From Streptomyces sp. NBC_00289 (GTDB lineage Bacteria; Actinomycetota; Actinomycetes; Streptomycetales; Streptomycetaceae): a DNA stretch of 64,000 nt. The notes beneath the pieces are model-generated. The model was not told the DNA's origin. It saw only the letters and a program-made list of their open reading frames with translations, and searched no databases. Position 1 is the stretch's first letter; each line of letters opens with the position of its first letter. Location: assembly GCF_041435115.1 (NCBI RefSeq), contig NZ_CP108046.1, positions 1,612,001-1,676,000 of the forward strand. The letters are read 5' to 3'. The position numbers were made by a program, and so were the translations under genes. Below, piece after piece: positions 27,547-37,263 of the stretch.

Positions 27547-27627
27547 GCGCCGGGCAGGCCTTGCACCTGCATTTCCCCGCGGGAAGCGGGGCGTCTTTCC
27601 TTGGACCACCAACGCGAGACCGGGCGC
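27547..27627 (-). ncRNA. tRNA-like element, possibly a degenerate tRNA
   Basis: Read on the minus strand, it folds as a partial cloverleaf. Acceptor arms GCGCC/GGCGC (27623-27627 with 27547-27551) pair with one mismatch beyond. A 4-bp D-stem-like pair GTCT/AGAC has an overlong 20-base loop. A perfect anticodon-like stem CCCCG/CGGGG has the 7-base loop CTTCCCG (27580-27586). A perfect T-arm stem GCAGG/CCTGC has loop TGCAAGG, where a true T-loop would read TTCRANY. The deviations (no bases between acceptor and D-stem, C at position 37, G55) argue against a working tRNA. It could be a pseudo-tRNA or another structured RNA. Confidence 0.4.
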
Positions 27628-27781
27628 CGGATTTCCGGTGACCGCTCAAGATCCAGCATAGCGCACGTGTACGACCGCTCGGCACCGCCGGCCGACCGGG
27701 CGGCCGTTCTCCGGCGCGACACCAAACTTGAACGCTTCGTTCTCTTGAATCATTCGTCTTAATGCCGATAGGTTCGACGCC

Positions 27782-28225
27782 ATGACCGCATCCCGGACCC
27801 CGACCACCGCCGAGGAGCTGCGCGGTGCCGGCCTGCGGGTGACGGCCGCCCGCGTCGCGCTGCTCGAGACCGTCCGGAGCGGTGACCACCTCGATGTCGA
27901 GGCGATCGCCTCCGGGGTACGTGACCGCGTGGGCCACATATCCCTGCAAGCCGTCTACGACGCGCTGCACGCCCTCACCACGGCGGGCCTCGTCCGCCGG
28001 CTCGAGCCGCCCGGCAGCGCCGCCCGGTTCGAAGGACGCGTCGGGGACAACCACCACCATCTCGTGTGCCGCTCGTGCGGCGTCGTCGCCGACGTCGACT
28101 GCGCGGTCGGCCATGCGCCCTGCCTCGCCGCGTCCGACGACCGCGGTTTCGCGATCGACGAGGCCGAGGTCATCTACTGGGGCCTGTGCCCCGACTGTTC
28201 CACCGCCCCCGGTTCAGCACCCTGA
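27782..28225 (+). CDS. furA: Fur-family regulator FurA of the katG operon
   Basis: A 147-residue metal- and redox-sensing repressor. The N-terminal winged helix (GAGLRVTAARVALLETVRSG, ISLQAVYDALHALTTAGLVRRLEP) binds DNA. The C-terminal domain has the metal-binding HHHLVCRSCGVVADVDC and a second CxxC in GLCPDC. In Streptomyces, the equivalent FurS/FurA represses its own operon, including the downstream catalase-peroxidase, and releases it on thiol oxidation. It lies 24 bases before katG and is co-transcribed. The N-terminus is slightly extended with a TAxRTPTTAEEL segment. Confidence 0.93.
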   Translation: MTASRTPTTAEELRGAGLRVTAARVALLETVRSGDHLDVEAIASGVRDRVGHISLQAVYDALHALTTAGLVRRLEPPGSAARFEGRVGDNHHHLVCRSCGVVADVDCAVGHAPCLAASDDRGFAIDEAEVIYWGLCPDCSTAPGSAP

Positions 28226-30472
<2,247 letters not shown>

Positions 30473-30514
30473 GGTCCGGACGCCGGGTGAGGTCCCGACC
30501 CCGTCCGACATGAC

Positions 30515-30551
30515 GCCGAGGCCGGCCGGTGACGGCCGGCCTCGGCTTTTT
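30515..30551 (+). terminator. intrinsic terminator of furA-katG
   Basis: A perfect 13-bp stem (30515-30527 with 30534-30546, GCCGAGGCCGGCC) has a 6-base loop and is followed by TTTTT. It is one of the few T-tailed terminators in the window. Confidence 0.95.
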
Positions 30552-30573
30552 CCTGGTGGTCCCAGGGCGCTCG

Positions 30574-30804
30574 TCAGGGCGTGAAGTGCAGCTCCTCCTC
30601 GGGGCGAAGGCCGAGAACGACCGAGTTCCCCTCGTGCACCACGCCGTCGAGGGTGACGTTGACGAGGTCGTGCCGGACTTCGACGAAGGCGATGCGCGCG
30701 TGGAAGGCGACCCCCTCCGCGTTCTCGTACGAAAAGCGCTCGCCCACGTGGGTGTCGTTCAGATCCCCCGCGGCGATGACCCGGGCGTCGGGCGCAACCT
30801 TCAC
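30574..30804 (-). CDS. small protein of unknown function
   Basis: A 76-residue acidic, beta-rich cytoplasmic protein (VAPDARVIAAGDLN, VAFHARIAFVEVRHDLVNVTLDG, SVVLGLRPEEELHF). It starts at a GTG (30802-30804) preceded by GGAAGGGAAG, a good Shine-Dalgarno. Hydrophobic residues alternate as in a small beta-barrel. I do not recognise the family. It is convergent with katG and divergent from the Roadblock cluster. Confidence 0.65.
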   Translation of the reverse strand: MKVAPDARVIAAGDLNDTHVGERFSYENAEGVAFHARIAFVEVRHDLVNVTLDGVVHEGNSVVLGLRPEEELHFTP

Positions 30805-31023
30805 GTGTCTTCCCTTCCATGGTCCGCCTCGGCCGGTGGTCGAGGCGTCTGTCGTATACCCACGCGTCGAGTGTCGACTCCGCCGGATACCGCGGGGTAT
30901 GGGGTCGGGCATGGTCGAAATCGCGCATGTTCCAGTGGAAAATGCCAAAGCTCTCACCTCGCGCCACCACTTTCCGTAGTGTCGACGTCACAGTCGAGGT
31001 AGCCGCGCGGGGAGGGATTCGGC

Positions 31024-31425
31024 GTGCCCGGAATCGACGAGAGTCTGCTCGACGCCATGCGCGTGACCGGCGCACGGGGCGCTTCGGTGGTCGACTGGAT
31101 CAGCGGGCTCTCCCTGGGAGCGGTGGGCGAGGCGTCGAGCGGGGACCACGAGGTGACGGCCACCGAGACCGCGGAGTTCGCCCGCTCCGCGCTGGAAGGC
31201 GGCGCCTTCACCCGCAACGGCGGTGATCCGGCGACGCCCGGCGGTCCGCCTCCAGTGGAGGACCTGGTCGTGACGACCCCGGACTCGTACCACGTGATCA
31301 GGTTCATCGCCACGCCGTTCGACAGCAGCGTCTTCCTGCACCTGTGGCTCGACCGTGCCGCCGGGAACCTCGCGCTGGCCCGCATCCGCCTGGCCGAGAC
31401 GGCCGACCGTCTGGTTCTCGGATGA
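31024..31425 (+). CDS. Roadblock/LC7-like protein, gene 1 of four-gene cluster
   Basis: A 133-residue protein with the Roadblock layout: helix MPGIDESLLDAMRVTGARGASVVDW, strand-turn GLSLGAVG, a central helix ATETAEFARSAL, and paired strands DLVVTTPDSYHVIRFI and VFLHLWLDRAAGNLALARIRLAE. It resembles the fourth gene of the cluster (32876) over its whole length, so the two are paralogues. GGGAGGGA precedes the GTG start. Roadblock proteins usually bind small GTPases, but none is encoded here. Its stop overlaps the ATG of the next gene (ATGA). Confidence 0.8.
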   Translation: MPGIDESLLDAMRVTGARGASVVDWISGLSLGAVGEASSGDHEVTATETAEFARSALEGGAFTRNGGDPATPGGPPPVEDLVVTTPDSYHVIRFIATPFDSSVFLHLWLDRAAGNLALARIRLAETADRLVLG

Positions 31426-32195
31426 CGTCCACACATCTCGCGGCCACGGTTCTCGACTCGCTCGCCCTCCTCGCCGCCGACCGCGCCACCGGAGCCCTGT
31501 CCAGCGAACGGGGCACGTTCTTCCTCAGCGCGGGAGGCGTCACCCACGTCGACTCCCCGCTCTCCCCCGACCTCGGAGTCCTCCTCACCGGGAGCGGTGT
31601 CGTGGACGCGCTCGGCTGGCACGAGGCACTCGAGGAGGCGGGGGCCGACCGGCGGGTGGGCCGTCAACTGGTGGACAGCGGACGGCTGGCCGCTGGAGCG
31701 CTGGAACTGTGCCATCTGGGGGCACTGTTCGACGCCGCGTACTTCGCGCTGGGGGCCGTCGGTCGTCCGCCGCGGTTCCGCCCCGGTGCGGCGCACTGGC
31801 TGGGTGCCGTGCGGTCCGTGGCGGTCGACACCGTCGTCCGGGAGTCCCGGCGGCGGCGTGACCGGCTCCAGCTCATCTGGCCGGAACCCGACCTCGACAG
31901 CGCCCCGCTCGTCCGGGTGCCGGACGCCGCCACCGGGGCGCTGCCCGTGCGCAGGCGCCGGATACTGGCGCAGGTCGACGGAGTGCGTACGGCGGCGGAG
32001 ATAGCGGCGACCCTGGCCTGCCGCACCTACCCGACCCTCGTCGAACTGCGCCGGCTGGCGGCCGACGGACTCGTGACCGCCACGTCCCGGGCGACCGGGC
32101 CGGCCCCCGCCGGTCTGCCGCCGCAGGCCGCGCCTCAGCAAGAGCCCGACACCGCATTGCTCCGGCGCTTACGCGACGCCCTGGAGGCCCTGTGA
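31422..32195 (+). CDS. DUF4388-like / winged-helix protein, gene 2 of Roadblock cluster
   Basis: A 257-residue cytoplasmic protein. Residues 1-60 (LLAADRATGALSSERGTFFLSAGGVTHVDSPL) look like a DUF4388/PATAN-type module. Such modules in other bacteria link to Roadblock proteins and response regulators. Residues 165-225 (LPVRRRRILAQVDGVRTAAEIAATLACRTYPTLVELRRLAADGLV) form a clear winged helix-turn-helix. The middle contains GRQLVDSGRLAAGALELCHLG. DNA binding is plausible but unproven. It is translationally coupled to gene 1 and lies 35 bases from gene 3. Confidence 0.7.
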   Translation: MTSTHLAATVLDSLALLAADRATGALSSERGTFFLSAGGVTHVDSPLSPDLGVLLTGSGVVDALGWHEALEEAGADRRVGRQLVDSGRLAAGALELCHLGALFDAAYFALGAVGRPPRFRPGAAHWLGAVRSVAVDTVVRESRRRRDRLQLIWPEPDLDSAPLVRVPDAATGALPVRRRRILAQVDGVRTAAEIAATLACRTYPTLVELRRLAADGLVTATSRATGPAPAGLPPQAAPQQEPDTALLRRLRDALEAL

Positions 32196-32230
32196 TCCGC
32201 GCGCGCCGGCGTGCCGAAAGGAGACTGGTC

Positions 32231-32749
32231 ATGGCCGTCGAAGCCGAAGTCCTCAACGAGTTACGCGGGCTGCGTACCCGGATGCCGCAGCTGACGGGGT
32301 CCCTGGCGGCCAGCGCCGACGGTCTCGTCCTCGCGCAGGACATGTCCGGCGTGGAGCCCGAGGGTCTCGCCGCCCTCACGGCCGCCGCCCTCGGCATCGC
32401 CCACCGCCTGGCGGACACGGCCCGGCGCGGGGAGTTCTGCGAGCTGCTGATGCGGGGAAAGCAGGGCTACGTCGCCACCTACGCGGCCGGCCCCTCCGCC
32501 GTACTGACACTGCTGGCCGACGGCCGGGCCAACGTCGGCCGGCTGCATCTGGAGGGCCGGCGCAGCGGGGCCCGGATCGCGGAGCTCGTGGCGGCCCACC
32601 TCGACGCCCAGGCCCAGGGCCGCGACCGCCGCCCGGCATCGGCCCTGGACGACATCGCCCCGCCGGCGCAGGGCCGCACCCTCGGCACGTTGCCCGTGCG
32701 CCTGCCCAGACAGTCGCGGCCGCGACTGCGGCCGGACACCGGCGAGTAG
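32231..32749 (+). CDS. Roadblock/LC7 domain protein, gene 3 of cluster
   Basis: A 172-residue protein. Residues 1-115 form a Roadblock/LC7 domain of CvnB type (EVLNELRGLRTRMPQLTGSLAASADGLVLAQDM, a helix ALTAAALGIAHRLADTA, strands GYVATYAAGPSAVLTLLADG). A basic, Pro-rich tail without predicted fold follows. AAAGGAGA lies 6 bases before the ATG at 32231, so that ATG is chosen over a GTG at 32192 that overlaps gene 2. A GTPase partner is expected by family but absent locally. Confidence 0.82.
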   Translation: MAVEAEVLNELRGLRTRMPQLTGSLAASADGLVLAQDMSGVEPEGLAALTAAALGIAHRLADTARRGEFCELLMRGKQGYVATYAAGPSAVLTLLADGRANVGRLHLEGRRSGARIAELVAAHLDAQAQGRDRRPASALDDIAPPAQGRTLGTLPVRLPRQSRPRLRPDTGE

Positions 32750-32875
32750 ACACACCACGGCACCAGGCCCGGGCGCCTCCGCGCCGCGGGCCGTCCGACG
32801 GGCGTCGACGACACGCCCCCACCGGCCGCACCACCGCACCGCCCGACCTCCGCCACCGCAGGAAAGGACAAGCTC

Positions 32876-33250
32876 ATGCCCAACCTCGAGACCTCGCTCA
32901 AGGAATGCCTGAGTTCGATCGACGGCGCGACCGCGGCAGCCCTCGTGGACCACACGAGCGGCATGGCCCTCGGCACGCTCGGCGGCAGCAAGGAGTTCGA
33001 CCTCGAGGTCGCCGCGGCCGGCAACACGGACGTCGTCCGCGCCAAGCTGCGCACCATCGAACACCTGGGTCTGAAGGAGGAGATCGAGGACATCCTGATC
33101 ACCCTGGACACGCAGTACCACCTGATCCGCCTGATCAAGGGGCGTACGGGCCAGGGCTTGTTCTTCTACCTCGTACTGGACTCCGGCAGGGCCAACCTGG
33201 CCATGGCCCGCCACCAACTGCGCAGGATCGAGAACGAGTTGGAGATCTGA
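32876..33250 (+). CDS. Roadblock/LC7-like protein, gene 4 of cluster
   Basis: A 124-residue Roadblock-like protein. The order is helix LETSLKECLSSIDGATAAALVD, strand GMALGTLGG, helix VVRAKLRTIEHLG, strands EDILITLDTQYHLIRLIKG and LFFYLVLDSGRANLAMARHQL. It is a paralogue of gene 1 (same endings VLDSGRANLAMAR and WLDRAAGNLALAR). AGGAAAGGA precedes the ATG. The 126-base gap before it is the largest in the cluster, so it may have its own promoter. Confidence 0.82.
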   Translation: MPNLETSLKECLSSIDGATAAALVDHTSGMALGTLGGSKEFDLEVAAAGNTDVVRAKLRTIEHLGLKEEIEDILITLDTQYHLIRLIKGRTGQGLFFYLVLDSGRANLAMARHQLRRIENELEI

Positions 33251-33261
33251 GAGACAAAGGC

Positions 33262-33301
33262 CGGTTCGCGGCGCGGACTTGGTGGTCCACGCCGCGAACC
33301 G
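33262..33301. terminator. bidirectional terminator hairpin
   Basis: A 12-bp stem (33262-33273 with 33290-33301, core GGTTCGCGGCG) with inner GGAC/GTCC pairing lies between the convergent Roadblock cluster and the transporter gene. Confidence 0.8.
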
Positions 33302-33314
33302 CCGGGCCCCGCTG

Positions 33315-34823
33315 TCAGAACCTCGGTGCCGGTGCCCTGCTCGCCACGAGTTCCGCGGCCTCCCGGGCCGTCTCCACCGAGGGCGGCGAACCCTCCAGCG
33401 GCTGCCGTGCCGTCTCCTTCATACAGGCCACCGCGACGACACCCACCAGGGCCGCGGCCATCGCGTAGTACGCGGGCATCATGTCGGTCCCGGTCACGGA
33501 GATCAGCGCCGTGATCACCAGGGGTGTCGTCCCGCCGAACAGGGAGGCGGCGAGGTTGTAGCCGATGGACAGGGAACCGTAGCGCACGTGCGTCGGGAAG
33601 AGCGCGGGCAGCGCGGCGGACATGGTGCCGAGCATGCACACCAGAGACAGACCCAGCATCAGCATGCCTGCCGAGACAGCCACCAGGCTCCCCTGCCCGA
33701 CCAGCAGAAACGCCGGTATGGACAGGAGGAGGAAGCCGAGCATCCCCGTCATGAGCAGGGGCTTGCGTCCCCACCGGTCCGAGAGCCTGCCGACCTGACT
33801 GATCACGAGCATCAGCACCACCATGGTGGCGATCAGGATCAGCAGGCCGTGCGCCTCGGAGTACCCCATCTCGTCGGACAGGTACGTGGGCATGTACGAA
33901 AGGATCATGTAGTCCGTGATGTTGTAGGCACCGACCAGACAGACGCACAGGATCAGCGTCGGCCAGTGGTCCCGGAAGATCCTGGCCACGTCGCCCTTGG
34001 CCGTGGTCTCGACGGTGGACGCGGCGTCGGAGGCCTTGCCGGCGGAGTTGCCGGCCAGCTTCTGGAACGCCGGTGTCTCGTCCAGCCGCAGCCGCAGGTA
34101 CAGGCCGACCAGCCCGATCGGCCCGGCCACCAGGAACGGCACGCGCCAGCCCCATGACTGCATTCCGCCGTCGCCCAGCAGCGTGGTGAGGGCCGTCACC
34201 AGACCGGCCGCGCCCACATACCCGGCCAGCGTGCCCAGTTCGAGGAAGCTGCCGAAGTAGCCGCGCCGCCGGTCGGGCGCGTACTCGGCGATGAAGGTGG
34301 ACGCACCGCCGTACTCACCGCCCGTGGAGAACCCCTGGACGAGGCGGAAGAGGATCAACAGCACCGGGGCCCAGAAGCCGATCGTGGTGTACGACGGGAT
34401 CAGCCCGATGGCGAAGGTGCCGACAGCCATCATGATCATGGTTGTCGCGAGGACCTTCTTGCGGCCGATCTTGTCCCCCAACGGCCCGAAGACCATGCCG
34501 CCGAGCGGCCGTACCAGGAAGGACACCGCGAATGTCGCGAAGGACGACAGGAGCTGGACGGTGTCGTTCCCGGACGGGAAGAACACGTGCCCGATGGTGA
34601 CGGCGAGGTAGCTGTAGATGCCGAAGTCGAACCATTCCATGGCGTTGCCGAGCGAGGCCGCCTGCACGGCGCGCTTGACGGCGGCCTCGTCGGTGACCGT
34701 GATGTCGGTCCGCCGAAGGGGCGGGTTCCTGCGGCGTCGTACCGCCCTGAAGAGGGTGCGGTGACGTCTGACGGCTCCGGGAGGGGCGGCGGCCTCGACG
34801 GGATCGGGCTCAGTGGCCACCAT
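33315..34823 (-). CDS. MFS transporter of the metabolite:H+ symporter (ProP/MHS) family
   Basis: A 502-residue 12-helix major facilitator. The MHS signature is clear: SLGNAMEWFDFGIYSYLA at helix 1, RPLGGMVFGPLGDKIGRKKVL at the helix 2-3 loop and RLVQGFSTGGEYGGASTFIAEYAPDRRRGYFGSFLELG at helices 4-5. Members take up proline/betaine, citrate, shikimate or similar compounds with protons; the substrate here is not determined. AAAGG lies 8-12 bases before the ATG at 34823. The cytoplasmic N-terminal extension (about 45 residues, Arg-rich) is longer than in E. coli ProP. Confidence 0.9.
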   Translation of the reverse strand: MVATEPDPVEAAAPPGAVRRHRTLFRAVRRRRNPPLRRTDITVTDEAAVKRAVQAASLGNAMEWFDFGIYSYLAVTIGHVFFPSGNDTVQLLSSFATFAVSFLVRPLGGMVFGPLGDKIGRKKVLATTMIMMAVGTFAIGLIPSYTTIGFWAPVLLILFRLVQGFSTGGEYGGASTFIAEYAPDRRRGYFGSFLELGTLAGYVGAAGLVTALTTLLGDGGMQSWGWRVPFLVAGPIGLVGLYLRLRLDETPAFQKLAGNSAGKASDAASTVETTAKGDVARIFRDHWPTLILCVCLVGAYNITDYMILSYMPTYLSDEMGYSEAHGLLILIATMVVLMLVISQVGRLSDRWGRKPLLMTGMLGFLLLSIPAFLLVGQGSLVAVSAGMLMLGLSLVCMLGTMSAALPALFPTHVRYGSLSIGYNLAASLFGGTTPLVITALISVTGTDMMPAYYAMAAALVGVVAVACMKETARQPLEGSPPSVETAREAAELVASRAPAPRF

Positions 34824-35048
34824 GAGACGTACCTTTCTGCCTTCGTGCGCGGGACTCAGGAGGCCGTCTGCTCGCTCATGGCATCTGCAAACAGCGGATG
34901 CTCCGAGAGGGATGTTCGTCACCCCTCAACACCCCTCGGCGCGCGCACGCGAAGACAGCGGACACCGCGACGACTGCGGCTACCGCGCATACCCGGACAC
35001 CGCGGCTGACCCCGCGTCAGCGGTCGGTGGTCCGGACCGGCGCCCGCC

Positions 35049-35861
35049 TCAGCGGTCGGTGGCCCTGGCCAGCAGGTCGGTCACCTGCTCGTGGACCACG
35101 TCCCAGGCGGTGGCGGGCAGCGCACCGAGTGTCGTGCCACGCAGGGCCCGGAGCACCTGGTCGACGTCGGCGCCCACAGCACAGGTCGTGTCGTCGCTGA
35201 GCACCTCGTAGCCGTCGCGGACGGCGACACGAAGACGGTGCCGGCCGCCCTCCTCGGCATGCACCGCGCAGGCGACGACGAGGGGCGGCGGTCCGCCCGC
35301 TTCGCCCGCCAGCTTGCGGTACCCGCTGACGACCGGTTCGCGCCAGCGCAGGCCGAGCAGCAGAGGACGTTTGGCCACGACCTCCGCAAGGTCCGTCTCG
35401 TAGGTCCCGTCCACCGCCAGCACCACTGCCCGGGCGTCCAGCACGTACGCCGCGGGCAGCAGACAACGCAGCGTGCTGCCGACGAGGTTGCCGCCGACCG
35501 TGGCAGCGCGGCGCACGGCGCCGGTGCCTATGGTGGCGGCCGCCCGTCGCAGTACCTCCGGCAGCCGTTCGTCGATCTGGTTCAGCAGTACGGCCGCGCC
35601 CAGCGCCTCCCGGTCGACGACCCTGGCCTCCGGCACCTCACGCAGCGACATTGCCTGCTCGGGGAAGCCGTCCCGCTGCCAGGTGGCCCACACGAGCGTC
35701 GCCCCGCCCACCGGGACCGCTCCCTCGGTCAGGCACTCCTGCGCTTCGGACACGGATGTGGGCAGACGCAACAACACGGCGGCCGACCTGCTTTCCCGGA
35801 GACGTGGCGTGGAGCGGAACGGGCACCGCGCTTCGGCCACTTGAACGCTGACATGGCGCAT
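35049..35861 (-). CDS. FAD-binding protein of the molybdenum hydroxylase medium-subunit family
   Basis: A 270-residue stand-alone flavoprotein like the CoxM/XdhB medium subunit. AVPVGGATLVWATW and AATVGGNLVGSTLRCLLPAAYVLDARAVV correspond to the two FAD-binding loops. The C-terminal VVACAVHAEEGGRHRLRVAVRD fits the CODH FAD C-terminal domain. No molybdopterin or [2Fe-2S] subunit gene is next to it, which is unusual. It lies 89 bases downstream of a cysteine-desulfurase-like gene on the same strand. The ATG at 35861 is a tentative start. A 14-bp copy of the sequence over its stop codon recurs at 35017. Confidence 0.75.
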   Translation of the reverse strand: MRHVSVQVAEARCPFRSTPRLRESRSAAVLLRLPTSVSEAQECLTEGAVPVGGATLVWATWQRDGFPEQAMSLREVPEARVVDREALGAAVLLNQIDERLPEVLRRAAATIGTGAVRRAATVGGNLVGSTLRCLLPAAYVLDARAVVLAVDGTYETDLAEVVAKRPLLLGLRWREPVVSGYRKLAGEAGGPPPLVVACAVHAEEGGRHRLRVAVRDGYEVLSDDTTCAVGADVDQVLRALRGTTLGALPATAWDVVHEQVTDLLARATDR

Positions 35862-35950
35862 TGTCCCCAGCCACGCGGGGGCGCGTACAGGGCTCACGCC
35901 CGCCCTCCATGCGCCCCTCAGCCGCGAACGCACTCTGCCGAGTATGTGAG

Positions 35951-37153
35951 TCAGGGGCGGATGTTCCCCAACGCCTCGAGCAGCCGGTCCACGTCCTCGA
36001 TGCTGGTGTACGGCGCGAGCCCGACCCGTACTCCGCCCACGTCCGCGAGCCCCAGCCGACGCGCGGCCTCCGCCGCGTAGAACGTACCGGCCGGGGCGTC
36101 GACGCCGTGCTCTGCCAGGTGTGCCGAGACGGCCGCCGACTCACGGCCGTCCACACGGAACAGCAGGGTGGGCGTACGCCGTTCGGCCCGCGAGTACACG
36201 GTGAGTCCGCGGATGTCGGCCAGCCCGCGCTCGATACGGGCTCGCAGGATGTCCTCATGGCCTTCGATCGCCGTGAAAGCAGCCTCCAGACGTTCCCGGC
36301 GGCTGCCGGACGCCTCCGGTGCCAGGCCGGCGAGGAAGTCCACGGCCGCACGGGCGCCCGCGAGCAACTCGTAGGGAAGTGTGCCCAGTTCGAAGCGTTC
36401 GGGGACGACGTCGGTGGAGGGCGCCAACTTGTCGGGGCGCAGGGTCTCGAGGAGTTCCGGGCTGCTCGCGAGGACGCCGAGGTGGGGGCCGAGGAACTTG
36501 TACGGCGAGCAGACCAGGGTGTCCGCGCCCAGCGCGGTCAGGTCGACCGCGGCATGGGAGGCGTAGTGCACCGCGTCGACGTGCAGCAGGGCCCCGGCAC
36601 GGTGGGCGAGGGCGGCTATCGCGGGTACGTCGGGACGGGTGCCGATGAGGTTGGAGGCGGCGGTGACGGCCACCAGCCGGGTCCGCGCCGACAGCACGGC
36701 TTCGATGTCCTCGGGGTGCAGCTCGCCGGTGGCCGGGTCGAAGTCCGCCCATCGGACGGTGGCGCCGACCGCGTCCGCCGCCTGGATCCAGGGGCGGATG
36801 TTGGCGTCGTGGTCCAGCCGGCTGACGACCACCTCGTCACCCGTGTCCCAGGTCCTGGCGAGCGTACGGGACAGGTCGTACACGAGTTGGGTGGCGCTGC
36901 GGCCGAACACGATGCCGCGCGGTCGCGCGCCCAGCAGGTCGGCCAGCGCCTCCCGGGCGGCGGTGACGATGGCCTCCGCGTTGCGCTCACCCTCCGTGGT
37001 CCGCCCCCGGTTGGCCAGCGGGTTGGCGAGTGCGTCGGTGATGGCGTCGATGACCGGTTGCGGGGTCTGGGTGCCGCCGGGCGCGTCGAAGCGGGCGGTG
37101 CCCGACTTCAGGGCGGGGATCTGCGCGCGGACGGCGTCGACGTCGAGGGCCAT
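35951..37153 (-). CDS. cysteine-desulfurase-like class V aminotransferase
   Basis: A 400-residue fold-type I PLP enzyme. RFDAPGGTQTPQPVIDAI opens the domain. HVDAVHYASHAAVDL contains the Asp and His that contact the cofactor, and CSPYKFLGPHLG carries the Schiff-base Lys. This branch is usually named cysteine desulfurase-like protein (VC1184 type) and differs from housekeeping IscS/SufS: no catalytic-Cys loop is obvious. CTGGAG lies 5 bases before the ATG at 37153. With the FAD protein downstream, a role in sulfurating a molybdenum cofactor is conceivable but speculative. Confidence 0.88.
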   Translation of the reverse strand: MALDVDAVRAQIPALKSGTARFDAPGGTQTPQPVIDAITDALANPLANRGRTTEGERNAEAIVTAAREALADLLGARPRGIVFGRSATQLVYDLSRTLARTWDTGDEVVVSRLDHDANIRPWIQAADAVGATVRWADFDPATGELHPEDIEAVLSARTRLVAVTAASNLIGTRPDVPAIAALAHRAGALLHVDAVHYASHAAVDLTALGADTLVCSPYKFLGPHLGVLASSPELLETLRPDKLAPSTDVVPERFELGTLPYELLAGARAAVDFLAGLAPEASGSRRERLEAAFTAIEGHEDILRARIERGLADIRGLTVYSRAERRTPTLLFRVDGRESAAVSAHLAEHGVDAPAGTFYAAEAARRLGLADVGGVRVGLAPYTSIEDVDRLLEALGNIRP

Positions 37154-37263
37154 GCGTACTCCAGTCACTGGGGAGGGGCGCGGCCGTGGAGCCGGGTCCG
37201 CTCCACCCGTCGGCAACGGCGTTCCCCTCCGCTCCGAACCCCGTCGCGATCACGACACCAGCA

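Larger units (their letters stand above)
27299..27781. other. divergent glpF / furA interval
   Basis: A 483-base gap with no supported protein gene. From the glpF side it holds about 200 bases without features, then a 14-bp inverted repeat (27502-27539), a tRNA-like element read on the minus strand (27547-27627), and a relatively AT-rich zone (27700-27775) that should carry the furA promoter and a Fur-type operator. I could not place a clear operator palindrome there. Confidence 0.5.

Noticed and set aside
27547..27627. A functional canonical tRNA-Gly
   Set aside because: The loop would give anticodon UCC, but the D-arm, position 37 and the T-loop depart from consensus, so only a tRNA-like element is listed.
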